Shown piece after piece: positions 10,870 to 19,901 of a DNA stretch of 64,000 nucleotides; position 1 is the first letter of the stretch; each line of letters begins with the position of its first letter. Made by a program: the position numbers and the translations under genes. The stretch is from Schizochytrium sp. TIO01. Lineage: Eukaryota; Sar; Bigyra; Thraustochytrida; Thraustochytriidae. Below the pieces are notes generated by a model, which was not told where the DNA came from, made no database searches, and saw only the letters and a list, made by a program, of their open reading frames with translations. The DNA lies in assembly GCA_004764695.1 (NCBI GenBank), contig SMSO01000031.1, positions 6,381,261 through 6,445,260 of the forward strand, given 5' to 3'.

Positions 10870-11942
10870 ACGCTTCACCCCACCTGCTAGACATCTGGCA
10901 CTACACGAATCGCTTCATTGGAGCGAAGGGCTTTGTCTACCACGCAGCCCAAGTAGCACGCATGCATGCGCGGCCTGGCCTATGCCTCTAAGCAGGATAG
11001 AAATAATCTCAAGGTGCGATTTCTCGAGGAGCGCGATACAATAGGAGTGGACTGGGATTTTGTCAAGAAGTCGGAGGGTTTTCAAGGACTTTCCGGTGAA
11101 ACTTCTGAAGTCCACGAGCAGCAAGTGGACTTTGAAAATCCCATAGTATTTATCACCAGTCCCTGGTTCGCCCATCAGAGAAACTGTACCCATTTATCCC
11201 GATGGAAATGCAGCCAAGTTTCCTATGCTTACTGAGAAGTTCGCTCGCCGCTTGATCTTGCGTTGCGGCCAGAAGTGTCTCTAGCAGATAAGGACTAAGC
11301 TGAGTTCCTGCTTGCCATGAATGATAGATGTTGTGGTGAAGGTTGCTACTGGTCAGTACGTGCAGCCTGAAGAGCAGGAGCAGCAGGAGCAAGAGAACCG
11401 AGGTACTAAACGTCCTATGTCCTGGCAGGAAGAACTAGAGTACCAGGAGCGTATGGAGAAGCTCAAGCTAAAGAAAGCTCACCGAGATGCCGAAGAAGCC
11501 CGCCCAGTTGAGGCAGATTCAGGCAGAGAATTTCTTCAAAATGATGGCCGCCTATGGAGGTGACGAGTCTGACTGTGACAAGATCCACCGCATGGATTAC
11601 CGGCGCAATATCGTTTTCCCATTGCTGATTCCTTGCTTCAGGATATCGGGGGAAGTTACTCACAAATGCAGAGTGGCCAGCCTGTGCACACCATTATGGA
11701 CGCCAAGCCTGCACACAGAGAAATTACCATTTCCGAAGTTGCTTTGCGATTGATTGCTGGGCCGCCCTGCACGCAACAAGGAACTTCCCAAGTTTGTAAT
11801 GGCTGTGAGCAAACTCTATTTTGCTAAGTACGGCACCAAGCCTCCCAAGCGCAGCCAGTTCGTGGATGGTGCGCCTCGCCAAGTCAATTCTTATACTACT
11901 CAGGACCTTGACCTTCTTGAGCAAGGCATATTCATCAGTGTA
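10870..11942 (+). pseudogene. Decayed virus-like (Bro/MSV199-type) DNA-binding protein gene
   Basis: Coding-like pieces in changing frames line up on the plus strand. They include FIGAKGFVYHAAQVARM (about 10915-10965), a 90-codon piece from 10966, then FPMLTEKFARRLILRCGQK near 11219-11275. These are followed by IDVVVKVATGQYV and a Glu/Gln-rich linker (11321-11520), a piece from 11487 and one from 11633. The last piece contains KLYFAKYGTKPPKRSQFVDG and ends near 11940. The LTEKFARR...IDVVVKVATG layout resembles Bro-N/antirepressor-like domains of large DNA viruses. The C-terminal part resembles tails I associate with such proteins in large DNA viruses and algal genomes. At least four frame changes show it is dead. 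The family call is by eye only. Its last 75-85 bases are repeated at 13748-13838. Confidence 0.4.
11857..11942 (+). repeat. Direct repeat, copy 1 (3' end of virus-like pseudogene)
   Basis: This segment shares a long, nearly identical core with 13748-13838, including GCGCCTCGCCAAGTCAATTC and CCTTCTTGAGCAAGGCAT. Similarity fades into the flanks. The two copies bracket the intact gene at 12238-13674. Confidence 0.85.
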
Positions 11943-12237
11943 TCTAATAAAACTCTACTAGTAGAGAAATCGATGAATATTTCTAGATTTTTAACACTCA
12001 AATAAAACGAAAATGTAGTACCTCTAGATCTTCCTGCACACAAAATTGAATCGGAGGAGAGTGATGAGTCATCCATGCGTCATTAAAATCCTCTTTCCAC
12101 CTTTGGTTTTTCATAGGTACCCTTTTATTTAGTTCCTCATTCCTCCCAAAAGCAGACGGTCACCGCTGACTAAGAAAGCTTAAAATCTCTTTTATAGATA
12201 CGAAGGTGAGAGTGTGAAAGAAGAGGAGGGAGAGAAA

Positions 12238-13674
12238 ATGGGAAAGGGCAAGCGCCGCCAAAGCCGCAAACGCGGTGACGACAGTGCGACGACGAACGGG
12301 GGCGCGACAGGAGCCGAAGCGTCAGGCAGTCGCGGGGGTGTGCCGTTCCGGAAGGTCGGTATTGGGAGTTTAGATCCCGTCCCTGAGAATAACGCAATGG
12401 AGAATCAAGCAGACCTGGATGATGCCGAGAGCAGGCGCCGCGCAGCCCAACGAGTATATGATGATGCGATCAAAGATCTCAAAGAACTAGAGGAGAAGAT
12501 CAAGCATCTTGAAGATGCAGCTGATGAGGACAACGAACAGGATATTTTCGACCAACTGCCTGAATTTTATAAACGCCGTTTTGGAAATGTTGATGGTTAC
12601 TTCGACTATTTATCCAAGAAAGAGGAGTCTTTGACCAAAAAACTACAAGTTCGCGCCGAAGCACTGACGATGGCCACTCAGGAGGTCATAGACCTTAGGG
12701 CAGCACTCAGACTGATCACACACGGTGATAAGCGCTATTTTGAGGTCACTGGTTGGATCAAAGGATCGAAGTATAGTTCTGGCGTTCGTCAGAGCGTCTA
12801 CTATGCCGCAGCTGACACAGGTGGAATGTACCTCACCTCGGTCGATGAAGAGCCTTACGATGCTCATCGAAATGCTATACACTATGATGGAGAAAACCTC
12901 AACTTTAAGCTTTTCTTTTGTGACGAAAAGGCGGCCAGAAAATTTACAGTCTTGATTTCCAATGGCCGGAGTCAGCGAGTGAACGCGAAGATGTCTATTT
13001 TGGAGGAAAAGATATTCCCCCCAGACCTACATAACATTCTTTACGACGATTATGATACTACGGATGAACCAGACTTGCCTGGCACCTCCCACACATCTTC
13101 AATCTCTAGCAAGACTTTGGCCGACTTGTCGAGTAACCTGGCCAGATTTCAATCCATTGAACGTTCTGATTTAGTGGCGCGTGGTAAAGCACAAGTCTGT
13201 CACCTTATGGATAAGAGTCACGTTGGAAGCATCGAAGGTTTCTCTGATGATGACAACAATAAGCTATGCTTAACCCCGACTCTTCACGCGAAGTTCGATG
13301 GGGATCGGAACAGGCACGGATATACATCCCCCCCTGACATACTGATCGAGCCCGTTATAGGGCCGCGAGAGGGCCTCATTGTTACCGCTCCAGAGGTAAT
13401 TGAAAACCCTGGATTCACCGATGACCAACTACAGGAACGTGCTTTGGTGTGGCTCAAAGTGAGCTTTCCTTTCAAAGAAGACTTCATTCTTTTTGGGAAT
13501 CTACTCAAATTTGGTAGCATCGTTGATCCCGAGGAGGACCTAGAGTCGCAGTATTGGGCTGTCTACACTTTTGTCCACGTTCTTGATAAAGATCAGTTTA
13601 CGAAGAATGTTGATTGGAAAGCAAAACGCACGAGGGAAACATGGGAGGAAAGGGGATTTGATCAAATAAATTAA
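12238..13674 (+). CDS. Protein with coiled coil and HNH-nuclease-like motif
   Basis: 478 residues from the ATG at 12238; an upstream in-frame GTG at 12214 is unlikely to be used. The N-terminus is basic and low-complexity (about 1-60). A charged coiled-coil region follows (about 65-160) and then a globular part. Around residues 321-355 the segment CHLMDKSH, then DDDNNKLCLTPTLHAKFDG, has the shape of HNH_2-type nuclease motifs: C-H-x4-S, N-x-L-x-L-x-P-x-L-H-x-x-F-D, with H350 in the second part. The C-terminal 120 residues look folded but are unfamiliar. This is the only fully open gene of its size between 1.2 and 17.9 kb. If the motif is real the protein would be a DNA-cleaving enzyme or a derived DNA-binding protein, possibly of mobile or effector origin. 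The nuclease call is tentative. Confidence 0.55.
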   Translation: MGKGKRRQSRKRGDDSATTNGGATGAEASGSRGGVPFRKVGIGSLDPVPENNAMENQADLDDAESRRRAAQRVYDDAIKDLKELEEKIKHLEDAADEDNEQDIFDQLPEFYKRRFGNVDGYFDYLSKKEESLTKKLQVRAEALTMATQEVIDLRAALRLITHGDKRYFEVTGWIKGSKYSSGVRQSVYYAAADTGGMYLTSVDEEPYDAHRNAIHYDGENLNFKLFFCDEKAARKFTVLISNGRSQRVNAKMSILEEKIFPPDLHNILYDDYDTTDEPDLPGTSHTSSISSKTLADLSSNLARFQSIERSDLVARGKAQVCHLMDKSHVGSIEGFSDDDNNKLCLTPTLHAKFDGDRNRHGYTSPPDILIEPVIGPREGLIVTAPEVIENPGFTDDQLQERALVWLKVSFPFKEDFILFGNLLKFGSIVDPEEDLESQYWAVYTFVHVLDKDQFTKNVDWKAKRTRETWEERGFDQIN

Positions 13675-13747
13675 CCATCTGAACTTAAAAAAATGAAAAT
13701 TAATTACCACTAAGGCAGAATGTCTCCGGACCGTCTATATTCTCAAC

Positions 13748-13838
13748 CAGTTCTGCAGACAGTGCGCCTCGCCAAGTCAATTCTTATACTACTAAGGACC
13801 TTAACCTTCTTGAGCAAGGCATGCATTCATCAGTGTAT
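13748..13838 (+). repeat. Direct repeat, copy 2
   Basis: Second copy of the 3' end of the virus-like pseudogene, lying 74 bases after the stop of the HNH-like gene. It differs from the first copy by a few substitutions and a small indel near GGCATGCATTC. It carries no upstream part of that gene. Confidence 0.85.
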
Positions 13839-14089
13839 ATAAATAAGATGTAATAATTTCTCCCGCTTCCGCTATCGAAAACACCGTACTAGGGTCTATT
13901 TAGCAAAACAACTCCTAAACAACCCTAATATGTTTCTATTCGACCAAAATTTACACGTTATTCAACTCATACCAACTCTGTGATGGTATGTAGATGACGA
14001 GTTTTATAAGAAATACACCTCGTTTTCATCTTGCCACCCAGCCTTAAAGGTTTGCCTATTGTTGCCAGTTCTCTAGCTGCCATAGGTAG

Positions 14090-14640
14090 TCAGTCACTGT
14101 TCATAGAAGTAGGGACTGTAGTTGAGCGTGAAAAAAGTTGAATTTTTTCGTACTTTGGTCTACTAACATAAGCACCGGTCTGGCAGAGAGAGTGTGCGCA
14201 GTCACCGTCTGCAAGCCACATATAAGCTTTCAAAGTATCCTGGTACTCGAAGCGAAACTGATCCAAAGCGCCACCCGTCTCGCTTTGTTCAGGCAAAAAA
14301 CCCAGCTGTTTTGAAGTGGTACAATCAACCCTGCCACGCCGAGATTAGCTGCCGACCGAATTGCCACAGCTCGCTTTGAACCTTGTCTTCCTGGGATGTC
14401 TTCAAATACGAAGCGACCGTCGATCACAAGTGTCTCTGAAGATCCGTTAAGACCAGCCCTTGCGTCCAGAGCAAATGATTTCATTATTTACTTTGCGAGT
14501 CGCAGCTGCTTGGAAAACGAGTTCTTTCCTTTTTCTTTGAGGATAATGACCAGCGCGCAAACGAATGTAAGCATGGAGACTCCAAGGGTCGGCACCTCTG
14601 CATGGGGCACTACTGTTCTCAAGAAGAAGAGGTCGCTCAC
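14090..14640 (-). pseudogene. Decayed gene, unknown, possible N-terminal membrane anchor
   Basis: On the minus strand, pieces in alternating frames read as protein. First comes a hydrophobic stretch (MLTFVCALVIIL, about 14575-14540), then ETLVIDGRFVFEDIPGRQG (about 14430-14370). A longer soluble piece ends at 14090 and includes FRFEYQDTLKAYMWLADGD. Frame changes occur near 14490 and 14340. The pattern suggests a membrane-anchored or secreted protein that has decayed. No known family. Confidence 0.3.
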
Positions 14641-14789
14641 TCTTCATGTTTCTTCTTCGTTTTGGTGACAATTATTTTCTCCCTTTGTTCTATTTCCATT
14701 TTCTAGAAGAAAAGCGAGGTATTTATACTTAAAGTTTTAAAGGAAAATGAGAAAGAAATAAAAGAAAAGAAAAAAAGAGGTACCTTGGT

Positions 14790-15475
14790 TCGTCTTCTTC
14801 TTCTTCTTCTTCTTCTTCTTCTAGTGATGTCTCGACTGCTCTTTGCTCGTCCTCTCTCACTGGAGTGGTTGCACAAGCAGTCTGCTCTGCTGCGAAGGGA
14901 TACAAGCGAGAGGATGCCGAGAAGCTTGCCTCTCAAAGCGTGAATGACGACTCTGCCTTTGTGTACAGCCTTGACGAAGTTTGGAAACTTGCGGGCTTCA
15001 GTAGAAATGGCATTGCTAAACGAGCTATCTTTGGTTCGAAGTTACAGAGTTCGTTGTACAGGGGAAGGGCTCAAAAGGGGCGAAGAAGTCAAATTTCTAA
15101 ATACTATCGCGAAAACGAGCACAAGAAAGGAATAGCAACAACGAAAACAGAAGTAAAAATCGAAGAAACGAAGAATGCTCCACCGCGGCGGTCACAATCG
15201 CGAGGATATCCGTATGACTCGCTTCGTGCTTGTGAGGTTCCTCCTCTCTGGGCGGACTCCGGCCTCCACTGCACTTGCGAAAACTGTCTGCAGATCGAAG
15301 ATCGAAACGGGTTCTGTTTGCCTTCGCAGCCTTCTTAACAGAAAGCGAGCGCTGTCATCCTCGTCAAGTTGGGGCCCGCAAATATGCGTTCCCTCCCTCC
15401 ATTGCTAAATTTATTCGCAAGAATAAAGACCTTCTCGCGCAGCGATTTCGAACATGGAATCCTCGATAGACTTCA
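14790..15475 (+). pseudogene. Decayed MSV199-like (virus-type) gene
   Basis: An open frame enters from a Ser-rich start encoded by a (TTC)n tract and continues to 15338. Its best part, DSAFVYSLDEVWKLAGFSRN, then GIAKRAI (about 14965-15040), has the look of MSV199-type DNA-binding domains of large DNA viruses. A neighbouring frame carries RGGHNREDIRMTRF (about 15181-15225). This corresponds to the G-G-x-N-x-E-x-x-x-x-T element that follows in such proteins but is out of frame with the first part. A third frame runs to about 15469. The gene is therefore broken. It is the second virus-like relic within 4 kb. The family assignment is by eye. Confidence 0.4.
14793..14821. repeat. (TTC)n microsatellite
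   Basis: About nine to ten uninterrupted TTC units, read as poly-Ser in the frame of the MSV199-like relic. Confidence 0.9.
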
Positions 15476-15629
15476 TCTTGAACACGCACGCATGCATTGC
15501 CCTTTGCCATCCCATTCCTCTCATTTCACAGGCGCTTTCGTTTTTGAAGCCTCTGTTAACAAGATAGGCTTTTCTCTAGGAGACTTATTGAATCTTAAAT
15601 ACCCTCTATACCCCCTTCAGTCTTAATCC

Positions 15630-17930
15630 ACAATATATGACTCCTACGCGTACCCCTCTGCACACTTCTTCCCACCCTTGCCAACAAAATCTCGCCGAAT
15701 TGAGGACACACTTCCTAATGTTACACTTTGGCGCTGAACTTGAGTTTCCCTCTTTTTCTTTCAGTCTTTCAAGGATCGTTCATAATAAACAGTTGAAAGC
15801 GGGTTAGGATGTGTCCAATTTAGGCTGCCATTCTAAAGGGACTCCAGATTCTAAAGCAGGGGAGAAAACATCCGTAGATTCGCCATATCAGAAGATCTTA
15901 TGTTGCTTCTCTTGTGTAAATACTGATATTTGCGGCTTTTTCTCTTCTTAATATTCTAAATGGTTTGTTTGCCTTTCCCACGAAGTGTCTTCAAAAGCTT
16001 CATCGATACTGCAGCCTAGTATATGCAAACCAGATACACGAAATGTGAATACGATTGCAAAGCTCAGGATTTATGGTCCATTGTCGTCAATCTTGAATCC
16101 TTATATACATCTAATATGTACTGTAGACTAGAATCCATGAAATCGTAGGCTAATTCATTATGTTGCCTTTGACCTCATTACCCTTGATATCCTGAAACCT
16201 CTTCGCTCGTCTCCAAGCCCCTTTCTTAGATCGTTTTCACCATTCAAGGCGCTCAAGACAACAATTGATTTATCGAATGCATTGCACTCTAAGGCATCCA
16301 TCTTTTAGTTGAGGTTTTGTCACCTCACAAAGTGCCTCCCAGTGTAGGACGAAGCAGTCATACGAAAGGCCTCTATTCGCAAACCCTGTCATCATGTACC
16401 CGTGCCGTCGCAGCCATTGCCGACACATGTTGCCGTGACCTTGGCAAGCTCCCTCACCGCCTTGAGCCCGCTCTGCTCGCAGAGACTGTCCGATGATCTT
16501 CTGCGACACCCTCAACTCCAATTCGACCTCCATCTCCAAACTTGCGGAGCGCGTGAACGGAACGGATAGAAACAGAACGGAACGCCCATCACCACTGCTA
16601 CTACTACACAGCTACTGCTACAACTATACTTGGTATCTAACGACCTCTTTGAATCAAAACATAAAGAGATCGTGGGATCCACAGAAGAGAGCAAAGAGAA
16701 CAAACGAGAACACAGTAGAACACAGTAGAACACAGTAGAACAGAACACGCAAAGAGTCAAACATTAAAGTGCGAGGAGTTTGGCAGAGCACGCTCCAAAG
16801 TGATCTCTTCTGCAGGCCGCACACGCGCTTCGTAAGTTGGGCCTCACGGCCTCCACCCATCGTGGCGTGGACTGGTGCGTGTTGCGGTCGCTCCCGATGC
16901 CGGCGTGAAGGCCTGCCTTTGCGTTCTTTGGGGTCTCGTATTTCTTTTCTTGGGGCTCTGCGACGAAGTCTTAAGAGAAGGGCGCAGCAGAAGAACTGGG
17001 TTAAGGAGGGCGGACCCTAACGCTACCGAGAGGCAACATTAGCGCCGCAAAGATAACGCTAGATGCCCAAAGATAACGATACGCGCTTCAATGACGAAGC
17101 TGCTGACAATCCTTTGAAAGCTGAATCGCCGTCGGAAAGGACCCATGCTCTTGAGGGAAAACTCCTGTCGTGACCCCCACTGAGCCAGCGCCGAAGAGGG
17201 AGTGTATGGAGGGCCGGCGGGGGAGGGGGGTGCTGGGGGAGAGTGTCGACGGGAAAAGTGCGAACAGAGAATTAAATTCTCTTTCTTTTCTTTTCTTTTC
17301 TTTTCTTTTTTAAAAATTATTTTTTGTTTTGTTGTTGTTATTCATCGCGTGAGGAATTCTGACGCCTTCGATTGCGTTTGGAGCGATGGGCCGATTGATT
17401 GATTGATTCGCTCCACCGCCCTTCGGCTGCAGGTCGAAGGAGGAAGCTGCTCGTGCCTTGATATGGCGATGCCTCAGGTCTTGATTGTTGCAGTGATACA
17501 TGACACTTGTTAGTCTGTCAGAGTTTGTCAAATGAAGTTATTGTGATTGTTGTTGTTGAAATCACGAGTGCTAGGGAGTCCTAGTCGTAAAGCTTAGGAG
17601 GGCCTAGAGGTTGTGGAGTTCAGAGTTCGAGTTCGATCGATCGATCACCAATGAGGAAACCTCGAAAGCGCACCGTCGCTCGTTCTTAAGCGCTTAGTCG
17701 CTTGGCTTTGCAGCAAACCTGGAATTGAGCACGTAAGCTCGGAGACGGCAGCTGGGTAGCTAGGCAGCGATCGAGCTGGGGCGCTCGCTGGGCGCTGGGA
17801 CTGGCTGGTGGAGCGCTGCGGAGCGTTCACGCGCTCGTTGAAAGCACCGCCTCACTCACTGATTCACTGGGAGGCGAACTCGACGGATCGACTAGCTTGG
17901 ACCTACTGAGCGAGCTCTCTTCGTCAGCCC
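15630..17930. other. Intergenic; upstream region of the hydrolase gene
   Basis: No gene recognised over about 2.3 kb. Open frames of 60-90 codons show no domain. The last kilobase is more GC-rich and carries a (TTTTC)n tract at about 17283-17310, (GATT)n at 17393-17408 and GATCGATCGATC near 17634-17646. It probably includes the promoter and 5' leader of the gene starting at 17931. Confidence 0.45.
17283..17310. repeat. (TTTTC)n microsatellite
   Basis: About five TTTTC units ending in a T run, some 620 bases upstream of the alpha/beta hydrolase start. Confidence 0.85.
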
Positions 17931-19610
17931 ATGTTTGGACTCGTGGCGAATTCGACGGCGGCCTCGTGGCGGGAGGGAAACGCACCGCTGATGGAAATGG
18001 GTGCGAAGATTACGGATACATTTATGGCGTCGACGAGGCATTTGGCGGGAGGTGATCATCGATTGGCTAAAGTTGCAGCTCTGGCTGTGCTGGCACTACT
18101 AGTGCTTGAGTGGGCTTGGAGGGCTTACAAACAGAACAAAGGCGCGGCAATACTCAACGTATTTTGCCTGGAACAAGGTACACTTGAGAAGACCCTGCAG
18201 GATTTGAAGGATATTGACGCAGATGCAACACTTGCAGATGCCACAGAGCCTCGTGCGAGAGCATCGAGACCTGCCCCCCTTGACACAAATCTTAGCGAGT
18301 CTTCGCTCTCTGTGAGATCTCCTGTTTCAGGCTCATCACACTCTTCTTCGCCATTATCATTATCGCCATTGCCTTCACCAGGAAGCTATATCCGAAAGTT
18401 AATCACTGGTGATAATGCTGAGGAGGAGCAGCGTAGAATTTGCCTCGCAGCAGCCACGAGCGCTGCAGGGCTTGCGGCAGCCAAATCCGCAGCCAAAAAA
18501 AACGAGGGATGTGAATATGTAGACCTTGGCACCCCTGCAGGAAACCGTGTGTCGTACTTTAAATCGAACTTTACATCCATGGTTGCTGAAGCTTTGCAGT
18601 CACTTGAGGCTTACACAACGCCTACTTTTTACAACCCGCATTTGATGACAGGAGCACCAATTCTGCGCATCGATGAAGAAACCGCCTTTGAGCGCCACGT
18701 CCTGGTAGAGTTCATCGATGGACACCGTGTAGAGGTTGCAGCAGATACTCTTCAAGGCCCTGGAGCTACAACCTCTTCGCCTTCCTTCATCATTGTACCT
18801 GGTTTTGGAGGTTCTTCAGGTAAGAACTTGTATCGAATTCTTGCTAAGTCCATTGCGGAAAAGTTCCGCGGATATGTTCATATTCTCCATGAGCGTGGCG
18901 AAGGCGGCGTACCTCTCCGTTCCTTCAAGCTCCACAAAATGGATACGCGGATGCTCGAATCTCTCGTGAAGAAAGTTCGTGCCGATCGTGGCGAAAATGT
19001 CCCACTCTTTGGCCTCGGACTCTCTCAGGGCGGTGCGCTACTCCTTAAATATGCACAAACGTTTCCGGAACCCAAAACTTGTCCGCTTGACGCCATCATG
19101 ACTGTAGGATCGACTTTTCAGTACCAGGTGGGTTTGCAGCTTATGGAGATTAACGGACTTGTTGGTCGTTGCTACTCTTATATTCTGGCAAAGATGCACA
19201 TTGGCATTCTTCGAAAGAACCAGCACGTACTCGAAGCTCTCGAGAACTTCAGTCTCGAAGATCTTGCAGCTTGCAAAAATCTTAGCGACCTTGACCGCAA
19301 GCTCGCAGGGCCTATTTATGGCCACCACAGTGTTGTGGACTACCACGAAAGCTTCAATTTGGTGGAACAAGCTCACAAGATCAACATCCCTGTCCTTTGC
19401 TTGCACTCTGAGGATGATCCTCTCTTTTATACTGACACTCACCGCATCCAGCGTGAAGCGAGCCGGTGCAGTCGTCGAATTGTATTCTTCAGTGTTCCCC
19501 GTGGTGGACACCTCAGTTTTTGTGAGCGTGGTGTGAAATCAACATATGTTACGCGCGTAGCTGATCGTTTCTTTCAAACCGTTTTAAAAGCTACAAATGT
19601 TGATCATTGA
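17931..19610 (+). CDS. Alpha/beta hydrolase, YheT/EMB8/ABHD1-3-like
   Basis: 559 residues from the ATG at 17931. A hydrophobic segment at about 45-65 (VAALAVLALLVLEWAWRAY) probably anchors the protein in a membrane. A Ser/Pro-rich linker follows. The hydrolase domain (about 215-555) starts after the YNPHLMTGA element and has the oxyanion loop PGFGGSSGKNLYR. The nucleophile elbow is GLGLSQGG with Ser365, the acid lies in SEDDP (Asp495 or Asp496) and the base is His527 in RGGHLSF. All three members of the triad are present, so activity is expected. The family includes phospholipases and esterases (ABHD3 trims medium-chain and oxidised phospholipids), so a role in membrane lipid turnover is the best guess. 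The substrate cannot be read from sequence. It is a single exon ending about 290 bases from the convergent photolyase gene. Confidence 0.85.
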   Translation: MFGLVANSTAASWREGNAPLMEMGAKITDTFMASTRHLAGGDHRLAKVAALAVLALLVLEWAWRAYKQNKGAAILNVFCLEQGTLEKTLQDLKDIDADATLADATEPRARASRPAPLDTNLSESSLSVRSPVSGSSHSSSPLSLSPLPSPGSYIRKLITGDNAEEEQRRICLAAATSAAGLAAAKSAAKKNEGCEYVDLGTPAGNRVSYFKSNFTSMVAEALQSLEAYTTPTFYNPHLMTGAPILRIDEETAFERHVLVEFIDGHRVEVAADTLQGPGATTSSPSFIIVPGFGGSSGKNLYRILAKSIAEKFRGYVHILHERGEGGVPLRSFKLHKMDTRMLESLVKKVRADRGENVPLFGLGLSQGGALLLKYAQTFPEPKTCPLDAIMTVGSTFQYQVGLQLMEINGLVGRCYSYILAKMHIGILRKNQHVLEALENFSLEDLAACKNLSDLDRKLAGPIYGHHSVVDYHESFNLVEQAHKINIPVLCLHSEDDPLFYTDTHRIQREASRCSRRIVFFSVPRGGHLSFCERGVKSTYVTRVADRFFQTVLKATNVDH

Positions 19611-19901
19611 TAAACGATGCGTTTGGCTTGGCTTATGTTCTCCCGTCTGCCCCTCGCAAGACAAGACTGATCCATTTATACGCACCTACCTGAAACACTT
19701 ATTTGGCCAGACCAAAAGCAGCGAGCAAGCAACCTTCAGTGAACCTTATTTGCGTTGCTCGCTGCATGACTGACTACGTAAAATTGCAAATATAAATCAT
19801 TTTCTGTTCTCTTTTATTTACGAATGAAGTTGTTGACGACTTGTGTCTCTAGTAAAAGAACTGTATAAATTTAAATCGACTATTGCATAGAAATGCCTCA
19901 A

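Noticed and set aside
19038-19536. Open frames on both strands inside the alpha/beta hydrolase gene
   Set aside because: Shadows of the plus-strand hydrolase, whose catalytic triad is complete.
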